Shown here one piece after another: positions 6,001-12,283 of a stretch of DNA of 13,669 nt. The notes below the pieces were generated by a model. The model did no database searches, had not been told where the DNA came from, and was given only the letters and a program-made list of their open reading frames with translations. The position numbers and the translations under genes are program-made. Origin of the DNA: an uncultured Opitutia bacterium (GTDB taxonomy: Bacteria > Verrucomicrobiota > Verrucomicrobiia > Opitutales > UBA953); assembly GCA_903895475.1 (NCBI GenBank), contig CAITUF010000234.1, positions 1 to 13,669 on the forward strand, written 5' to 3'. The number at the start of each line of letters is the position of its first letter. The first letter of the stretch is position 1.

Positions 6001-9000
6001 ATGCAAGTTCGGCGTTCGTCGATTTTAGTCCTACTCACCGCTGTCTCGACCTTGCTCGCCGAGGAGCGTGTTGAGTTCAACCGCGATATTCGGCCCATCT
6101 TCTCGGACACCTGCTTCGCCTGTCACGGGCCCGACGAAGCGAAGACCAAGGGGAAGCTGCGCTTAGATTCCCTGGACGCTGCTCGTCGCGGCGGGAAGTC
6201 CGGCGACCCGGCCATCGTTCCGGGCCACCCCGAGCGCAGTGCGGTGATGAAGCGGTTGCTGACGACAGACGCGGACGATCACATGCCGCCCGCAGAGTTC
6301 CATAAGTTACTCTCTAAAGAACAAATCGATTTGGTAGCTCGTTGGATTAAGGAAGGCGCCGTTTACCAAGGCCACTGGGCTTTCCAGACGCCCAAGAAAC
6401 CGGCGGTCCCCGCCATTCCTACGGGCGGCAACGCCATCGATGGTTTCGTCGCCCAGGTTCGCACCGCCAAAGGCTTGAGTGGCACCCCGGAAGCCAGCCG
6501 CCCGACCCTACTCCGTCGCGCGGCGCTTGACCTGACCGGGCTTCCGCCCACCGAGGCAGACCTCGCCGCCTTCCTCGCCGACACCTCCCCCGACGCTTGG
6601 TCCAAAGCCATTGATCGTCTCTTAGCCTCTCCGCATTACGGTGAACGTATGGCGGCCCAGTGGCTCGACTTCGCCCGCTACGCAGACAGCAATGGCTTCC
6701 AGAGCGACACGACCCGAACGATGTGGCCCTGGCGCGATTGGGTCATCCGCGCCTACAATACGAATAAACCTTTCAATGCCTTCACGGTCGAACAGCTCGC
6801 GGGCGACCTTCTGCCCAACGCCACCGAAGACCAAATCATCGCCACGGGCTTCAACCGCAACCATCGCCTGAACGGCGAGGGAGGTCGGATCGTCGCCGAG
6901 TGGGCGGTCGAGACCGTCATCGACCGCGTCGAGACGACCGGCTCAACCTGGATGGCGCTGACGATGAATTGCTGCCGTTGCCACGACCATAAGTACGATC
7001 CGATTTCCCAGAAAGAGTTCTACCAATTCTTTGCTTATTTTAATTCCAACGACGAATCCGGCGTCCTTGGCGAATTCGGTGGGGCTGCCTCGACCCGTAA
7101 GGGCGGTAACACCTCCCCGACCTACTCCTTCGCCACGCCTGAAGCGAAGGTCCGCCTCGCCGAAGTCGAAAAGGCCATCGTTGCCGCCGAACTAGCGGTG
7201 AAGTCCGCCGCCAAAGTTGTCCCCGCGGCGCAGACTGCCTGGGAGCAAAAACTACGCCAAGGATTTGCCGGCAAGACCGCGACCTGGGCCATGCTGACTG
7301 GCACGCAAGCCGTCAGTAAAGGTGGCGCTACCTTGAAGCAGCAACCCGACGGCAGTTGGCTCGCGGGCGGCACGAACCCCGACAAGGACGTCTACACCGT
7401 CACCGCCCCTGCTCCCTCGGGACAACTCACGGGCCTACTCCTCGAAGTCACCCCCGACGCCTCCCTGCCCACGCAAAGCCTCGGACGAGCCCCGAACGGA
7501 AACTTCGTTCTGAGTGGCGTCGACGCGGTTTTGACCCTTGCTGACGGCAAGAAGGTCGAACTCGACTTCGTGGATGCGCAAGCCGACTTCAGCCAAGAAG
7601 GCTGGCCGATTAAGAGCCTCGTTGAAGGCGGCACTGCCACCAAGGTCGCCAAGGGCGCGAAGGGCGCGAAAAAAGCTCAGCCCGCTCGCGCCAAGACTGG
7701 TGCTGGCTGGGCCATTGGCGGTAACGACGCCGAGAATCGCGTCCCGCGAAAGGGCCTCTTCGTCCTCACACCGATCGCGGTACCCGCAGGAGCGACCCTA
7801 ACCATCTCATTACGCTGTGAGACCCTCGCCAACCACAACGTCGGCCGCTTCCGCCTGAGTACGACTGGACTCCCCTCTAGCCTCATCAGTTTGAAGGACA
7901 CGCCGCAAGCCGCGGAACTCCGGGCACTGATTCTGAAGGACCCGGCCACTCGCACCGCCGAAGACCGCAAAGTTCTCGCCAAGGCGTTTACCGAAAGCCC
8001 GGAACACCCGAAGCGGGTTGCCGATGCCCAGCTAGCGGGCCTACAGAACACCAAGAACACTCTCCCCGGCATCCTTGATGTCATGGTGATGAAGGAGCTG
8101 GCCATGCCCAAGGATGCCTTCGTGCTCGACCGTGGAGAATACGATAGGCCAGGCGCGAAGGTAGAACGAAAGCTCCCCGCGGCCCTACCGCCCCTGCCCG
8201 CGGGTGAACCTAATAATCGCCTCGGCTTCGCCCGCTGGCTGGTGAGCGGCCAACACCCCTTGACCGCCCGCGTTTGGGTCAACCGTGCCTGGGAAAACTT
8301 CTTCGGCACCGGCTTGGTGAAGACCTCCGAGAACTTTGGCTCGCAAGCCGAATGGCCGAGCCACCCGGAACTACTGGACTGGCTCGCCGTGGACTTTGCG
8401 GAAAACGGCTGGGACATGAAGCGAATGCAGAAGCTCATCCTCATGAGCCAAGCCTATCGCCAAACCACGGTCGTGACGCCCGAGAAACTGGAGAAGGACC
8501 CGGAGAATCGTTGGATCTCCCGCGGCCCACGCTTCCGACTCCCTGCCGAAACCATCCGGGACCAAGCCCTCGCCGTGAGTGGCCTGCTCGTGCCTAAAGT
8601 CGGTGGCGTCAGCGTGAAGCCCTACATGCCAGAAGCTGTCTGGGACGAAACCAGCGTTTACGGAGATATGCGTAACTACAAGGCCGACACGGGCGAAGGC
8701 CTCTACCGCCGCTCGCTGTACACTATTTGGAAACGCACGGCGGCCCCACCCTCGATGCTACTCTTCGATTCGGCTACCCGCGAGTTCTGCACCGTGAAGC
8801 GCTTCCGCAGCAACACCCCCATGCAGGCGCTCTCGCTCCTGAACGAAGTCACCTTCGTGGAAGCCTCGCGTAAGTTAGCCGAGCTCACCCTGCGCCAACC
8901 TGGGACCACTGACCAACGCTTAGCTTGGGCCTTCCAGCGCGTCACTAGCCGTCCCGGCACGCCCGCTGAACTTACGGTCTTGCGCAAGGGACTTGACCGA

Positions 9001-9159
9001 CGCCTCACGGCTTATGCAGCCGACTTACCAGCGGCCAAGAAGCTCCTCGCCATAGGCCAAAGTGCCGTGCCGACCGACCTTGATCCGGCTCAACTAGCTG
9101 CTTGGACCGTCACCACCAACGTGCTGCTTAACCTCGACGAAACCGTTACCCGCGAATGA
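6001..9159 (+). CDS. Secreted PSCyt1-DUF1549-DUF1553 haem protein
   Basis: 1052 residues, the normal full length. Signal peptide ~1-20 (MQVRRSS then a hydrophobic core ending STLLA). The planctomycete cytochrome c domain follows, with haem-binding CFACH at 38-42 and a candidate axial Met in DDHMPP (M95). DUF1549 (~144-350) includes LDLTGLPPTEADLAAFL, LDFARYADSNGF and a second CxxCH (C324-H328) in NCCRCHDHKYDP, a family hallmark. A Lys/Ala-rich helical stretch (~378-415) and a beta-sandwich linker follow, interrupted by a basic low-complexity segment at ~547-566. DUF1553 (~735-1000) includes NRLGFARWLVSGQHPLTAR, NFGSQAEWPSHPELLDWLA and SNTPMQALSLLNEVTF. The two haem motifs suggest electron transfer outside the cytoplasm; substrate and partner are unknown. 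It starts 3 bases after the DUF1080 stop and overlaps the DUF1501 gene by ATGA, so the latter is probably translationally coupled. Confidence 0.95.
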   Translation: MQVRRSSILVLLTAVSTLLAEERVEFNRDIRPIFSDTCFACHGPDEAKTKGKLRLDSLDAARRGGKSGDPAIVPGHPERSAVMKRLLTTDADDHMPPAEFHKLLSKEQIDLVARWIKEGAVYQGHWAFQTPKKPAVPAIPTGGNAIDGFVAQVRTAKGLSGTPEASRPTLLRRAALDLTGLPPTEADLAAFLADTSPDAWSKAIDRLLASPHYGERMAAQWLDFARYADSNGFQSDTTRTMWPWRDWVIRAYNTNKPFNAFTVEQLAGDLLPNATEDQIIATGFNRNHRLNGEGGRIVAEWAVETVIDRVETTGSTWMALTMNCCRCHDHKYDPISQKEFYQFFAYFNSNDESGVLGEFGGAASTRKGGNTSPTYSFATPEAKVRLAEVEKAIVAAELAVKSAAKVVPAAQTAWEQKLRQGFAGKTATWAMLTGTQAVSKGGATLKQQPDGSWLAGGTNPDKDVYTVTAPAPSGQLTGLLLEVTPDASLPTQSLGRAPNGNFVLSGVDAVLTLADGKKVELDFVDAQADFSQEGWPIKSLVEGGTATKVAKGAKGAKKAQPARAKTGAGWAIGGNDAENRVPRKGLFVLTPIAVPAGATLTISLRCETLANHNVGRFRLSTTGLPSSLISLKDTPQAAELRALILKDPATRTAEDRKVLAKAFTESPEHPKRVADAQLAGLQNTKNTLPGILDVMVMKELAMPKDAFVLDRGEYDRPGAKVERKLPAALPPLPAGEPNNRLGFARWLVSGQHPLTARVWVNRAWENFFGTGLVKTSENFGSQAEWPSHPELLDWLAVDFAENGWDMKRMQKLILMSQAYRQTTVVTPEKLEKDPENRWISRGPRFRLPAETIRDQALAVSGLLVPKVGGVSVKPYMPEAVWDETSVYGDMRNYKADTGEGLYRRSLYTIWKRTAAPPSMLLFDSATREFCTVKRFRSNTPMQALSLLNEVTFVEASRKLAELTLRQPGTTDQRLAWAFQRVTSRPGTPAELTVLRKGLDRRLTAYAADLPAAKKLLAIGQSAVPTDLDPAQLAAWTVTTNVLLNLDETVTRE

Positions 9160-10622
9160 ACTGCAACGACCGCGACTTTCTCGGCCTTAACCCTGCCGAC
9201 CGGCTGGCCCTCTCCCGCCGCACCTTCCTGAAACAGTCTGCGGGCGGCATCGGCCTCGCTGCCCTCGGCTCGATTCTGGGCCCGTCGGCCTTCGCCGGAA
9301 AACCCGAGGTCACGGGCTTCCCGAACTTCAAGCCGAAGGCGAAGAAGATCATCTACCTCTTTCAGTCAGGGGCCCCGTCGCAGATGGACCTCTTCGACCC
9401 GAAGCCGGGGATGGCGAAATTCCGCGCCCAAGACCTCCCAGCGTCCATCCGTCAGGGCCAACGCCTGACCACGATGACCTCGGGGCAGAAGACGTTTCCG
9501 GTCGCCCCCTCGATCTTCAATTTCAAGCAGCATGGCCAGTCAGGTATGTGGTTCAGCGAGGTCATGCCGCATATGGCCAGCAAGGCAGACGAATGGTGCA
9601 TGGTGCGCTCGATGTTCACCGAGGCCATCAACCACGACCCGGCCATCACCTTCATGCAGACCGGCAGCCAGTTGGCCGGTCGTCCTTCCATCGGCTCCTG
9701 GGCCAGCTACGGTCTGGGTAGCGAAAACGATAACCTCCCGAACTACGTCGTCATGTCGTCGTTCGGGAGTGGCCGTCCCGACGACCAACCGCTGTATGAC
9801 CGCCTGTGGGGTGCCGGCTTCTTACCTTCAAAGCACCAAGGGGTGAAATTCCGGAACAAGGGCGAACGCGTACTCTACCTTAAGGACCCAGAGGGCATGA
9901 GCCGGGATATCCGCCGTGAATCGCTCGATGAAATCTCCGCACTGAACCAGCAACGTCACGGCGTCTTAGGTGACCCCGAAATCCAAACCCGTATCGCTCA
10001 GTATGAACTCGCATTCCGCATGCAGTCGAGCGTGCCGGACCTCCTCGACTTCTCCAAGGAACCGCAACACGTGCTGGACCTCTATGGTCCGGATGTGAAG
10101 CGCCCGGGTTCGTACGCCTCGAACTGCTTACTCGCTCGCCGCCTCTGTGAGCGCGACGTCCGCTTCGTGCAACTCTTCCACATGGGTTGGGACCACCACG
10201 GTGGCTTACCGAAAGCGCTCAAGGGCCAGTGTGCCGATACGGACCATGCAACGGCTGGCCTGCTCACCGACCTCAAGCAGCGCGGTCTCCTCGACGATAC
10301 CCTCATCGTCTGGGGTGGCGAATTCGGGCGCACTATCTACTCGCAAGGCGCCCTGACCGAGACCAACTACGGCCGCGACCACCATCCTCGTTGCTTCACC
10401 GTGCTCATGGCCGGTGCCGGCGTGAAGAAAGGTTACGTTCACGGCGAGACCGACGACTTTTGCTATAACATCGTGAAGGACCCGGTACACGTGCACGACC
10501 TCAACGCGACGATCATGCACCTCATGGGCGTGGAACATACCCGCCTGATTTACCGCTACCAAGGCCGCGACTTCCGCCTAACGGATATTCACGGCGAATT
10601 AATAAAGAAAGTATTGGCCTAA
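9156..10622 (+). CDS. Tat-exported DUF1501 family protein, second copy
   Basis: 488 residues. Twin-arginine signal SRRTFLKQ (R21-R22) with a hydrophobic stretch ending near GPSAFA (~residue 48). DUF1501 motifs in order: YLFQSGAPSQMDLFDPKPG, RSMFTEAINHDPA, AQYELAFRMQSSVPDLLDF, GWDHHGGL, LIVWGGEFGRTIY, GRDHHPRCFTVLMAGAG and VHDLNATIMHLMGVEHTRL. It is the same family as 1676-3118 but clearly diverged, for example at residues after FGRT, where this copy has an extra short segment. The start codon overlaps the stop of the PSCyt1-DUF1549-DUF1553 gene (ATGA at 9156-9159), strong evidence of co-translation with that partner. This is the last gene of the plus-strand run; the convergent sulfatase ends 79 bases away. 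Biochemical role unknown. Confidence 0.95.
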   Translation: MNCNDRDFLGLNPADRLALSRRTFLKQSAGGIGLAALGSILGPSAFAGKPEVTGFPNFKPKAKKIIYLFQSGAPSQMDLFDPKPGMAKFRAQDLPASIRQGQRLTTMTSGQKTFPVAPSIFNFKQHGQSGMWFSEVMPHMASKADEWCMVRSMFTEAINHDPAITFMQTGSQLAGRPSIGSWASYGLGSENDNLPNYVVMSSFGSGRPDDQPLYDRLWGAGFLPSKHQGVKFRNKGERVLYLKDPEGMSRDIRRESLDEISALNQQRHGVLGDPEIQTRIAQYELAFRMQSSVPDLLDFSKEPQHVLDLYGPDVKRPGSYASNCLLARRLCERDVRFVQLFHMGWDHHGGLPKALKGQCADTDHATAGLLTDLKQRGLLDDTLIVWGGEFGRTIYSQGALTETNYGRDHHPRCFTVLMAGAGVKKGYVHGETDDFCYNIVKDPVHVHDLNATIMHLMGVEHTRLIYRYQGRDFRLTDIHGELIKKVLA

Positions 10623-10676
10623 AAAGCTGAGTAGCGGAATCGATGGATAGTCGATAACGAGGAAGTGTTGCTACTC
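10621..10676 (-). terminator. Candidate minus-strand terminator in the convergent gap
   Basis: GAGTAGC at 10629-10635 and GCTACTC at 10670-10676 form a 7-bp inverted repeat; inside lies a second one, ATCGA/TCGAT at 10639-10643 and 10651-10655. Read on the minus strand, the outer stem is followed after AGC by five T (complement of 10621-10625), so it could end the sulfatase transcript. The outer loop of 34 bases is large for an intrinsic terminator. On the plus strand no T-run follows. The five-A tract overlaps the TAA of the DUF1501 gene. Confidence 0.3.
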
Positions 10677-10701
10677 CGCACTCTGTACTCCGCCCCTCCC
10701 C

Positions 10702-12180
10702 TCACTTCCCCATCTGCTCCCGGTAGAGCACCTTGAAGGAGTTTTCGGCGGGTCCTTTAACCCCTTCATTGACCATCATCGGGCGGACCTCTTTCCACCA
10801 GGCATCATGCTTGGCAGCGAGTTCGACGACGACCTCGGGGTGCTGGGCGGCGATATCGGTGGTCTCACCATAGTCCGCGTTAAGATCGAAGAGCTGCCAC
10901 GTCGGCTTGACGGGCGCTGACACGGCCGGCTCGCCTTTCGCGGCCGCCTTAGCCTTGCCCTTCCCCGCGGCCTGGCCGTTACCAGCGGCGACGAGGTGCC
11001 AGCGGGCGGTGCGCACACTGGTGTTGGCGTAGCGACCGACCTCCGGGTCGGCCCCGTTCCAGCGACCGACGTGGGTGAAGAGCGTGCGGTCGGGCCAAGC
11101 GACCTGCTGGCCGACCTTAGCCGTCAGCAACGGCAGCAAGCTACGTCCTTCCATCTGCGCCTGCATGGTCGCGGAGGCGGGCGTCCCGGTGAGCTCGAGG
11201 ATGGTCGGGGCGACATCGATGTGCGCGGCGAGGGCTTTGACATCGCTCGGCTGGAAGCGTCCGGGCAGACGCCAGAAGGAAATGGCCCTGATGCCACCCA
11301 TGAACGCAGTCCCCTTTTGCGCCCGCATCCCCGCGTTGAAGACCTTAGTGCCCGCGGTGCCTCCGTTATCGTTCATGAAGACCACCAAGGTGTCTTGAGC
11401 TAGGCCAAGGGCCTCGATCTTCGCCAGAATTCGGCCGACGTTTTGGTCAATATTATGGAGCATGCCGAAGAAGTTTTCGGTGTCCTTCCCGAGTCCCTTG
11501 CCTTCATAGAGGGCGGCATCCTCGGGCTTGGCGTTGTAAGGTGCGTGCGGTGCATTGGTGGCCACCCAGGCGAGGAAAGGCCGCTTGGCGGCGGCCTCGC
11601 CTTCGATCCACCGGGATGCCTGAGCGAAGAACTCATCAGTGCAGTAGCCAGCGGTCTTCACGAACTTACCGTTATGCAAAATCGTTGGCCCAAAATAGGA
11701 ATTCTTCGGCACGTCGCCGCAGCTGCCCGTATAGCTCTGCCCGATACCGCCGGCGCCATGAATAAAAACTTCGTTAAAGCCGCGCTGGTTGGGCTGATAC
11801 TGGGCCTCGTCGCCGAGGTGCCATTTGCCGAAGATGCCGGTGCGGTAGCCGGCCTTCTGCAGCTGCTCGGCCAAGGTCGCCGTCCCAAGGGCTAGCCGTT
11901 CGCGCTCAAGGATCGTATGCGTGATGCCGTTCTTAAACTCGTGTCGGCCCGTGAGCAACGCACTGCGCGTCGGGGCGCAGGTCGGCGAGACCTGGAAATC
12001 AACAAACCGCACGCTCTCCGCACGCAGGCGATCGAGGTTAGGCGTCTTGAGGACCGGGTTACCATGGGCGGAAAGGTCGCCATAGCCTTGGTCGTCAGTC
12101 AGAATGAACAAGATATTCGGCTGCGTCGGACCACCAAGTAGACAAACACAGGAAAGGAACAGCCAAGGTAAGCAGCGCAT
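10702..12180 (-). CDS. Secreted type I (formylglycine) sulfatase
   Basis: 492 residues, typical length. A short hydrophobic signal (~1-20, CLPWLFLSCVCLLGG) precedes NILFILTDDQGYGDL, whose D29-D30 are expected metal ligands. The sulfatase core CAPTR (C68-R72, in SPTCAPTRSALLTGRH) fits CxPxR, so C68 should be converted to formylglycine by a maturase not present in this window. GKWHLG (K119, H121), NAPHAPYNA and NDNGGT (D271, N272) complete the active-site set. The C-terminal subdomain ends with WQLFDLNADYGETTDI, but just before it (~399-425) is a Lys/Ala/Gly-rich insert not usual for the family. Expected role: hydrolysis of sulfate esters on a polysaccharide or glycoside outside the cytoplasm; substrate not predictable here. 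It is convergent with the DUF1501 gene and divergent from the cytochrome/dehydrogenase gene, so independently transcribed. Confidence 0.94.
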   Translation of the reverse strand: MRCLPWLFLSCVCLLGGPTQPNILFILTDDQGYGDLSAHGNPVLKTPNLDRLRAESVRFVDFQVSPTCAPTRSALLTGRHEFKNGITHTILERERLALGTATLAEQLQKAGYRTGIFGKWHLGDEAQYQPNQRGFNEVFIHGAGGIGQSYTGSCGDVPKNSYFGPTILHNGKFVKTAGYCTDEFFAQASRWIEGEAAAKRPFLAWVATNAPHAPYNAKPEDAALYEGKGLGKDTENFFGMLHNIDQNVGRILAKIEALGLAQDTLVVFMNDNGGTAGTKVFNAGMRAQKGTAFMGGIRAISFWRLPGRFQPSDVKALAAHIDVAPTILELTGTPASATMQAQMEGRSLLPLLTAKVGQQVAWPDRTLFTHVGRWNGADPEVGRYANTSVRTARWHLVAAGNGQAAGKGKAKAAAKGEPAVSAPVKPTWQLFDLNADYGETTDIAAQHPEVVVELAAKHDAWWKEVRPMMVNEGVKGPAENSFKVLYREQMGK

Positions 12181-12283
12181 CGGGGTAGGCCCAAGTTAGC
12201 TTCCCCCTCGGGCGATTCCAGAACGAACTACGGCCCTTGGCTGGACAGTCCCGCCCCGCAGACTCTATAAACACGCCTCTGAG
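12181..12283. promoter_or_regulatory. Divergent intergenic region between sulfatase and cytochrome-dehydrogenase
   Basis: 103 bases between two diverging ATGs must serve both genes or their regulators. On the plus side a sigma70-like promoter is visible (listed separately). On the minus side no convincing -10/-35 pair is seen; the sulfatase leader reads GCTAACTT twelve bases before its ATG, an octamer that also precedes the ATG at 3981 by six bases. No clear operator palindrome was found. Confidence 0.5.
12242..12271 (+). promoter_or_regulatory. Candidate sigma70-type promoter for the cytochrome-dehydrogenase gene
   Basis: TGGACA at 12242-12247 (5 of 6 to TTGACA) and TATAAA at 12266-12271 (5 of 6 to TATAAT) are separated by 18 bases. 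The predicted transcription start, ~12278, is only about six bases before the ATG at 12284, so the message would have almost no leader. This is the best promoter match in the window; it rests on sequence resemblance only. Confidence 0.5.

Noticed and set aside
7677..8444. 255-residue antisense reading frame opposite the DUF1549/DUF1553 gene
   Set aside because: Arg/Ser-rich shadow protein with no recognisable motif; the plus strand is clearly coding.
10629..10676. The same inverted repeat as a plus-strand terminator
   Set aside because: No T-run follows the stem on the plus strand.
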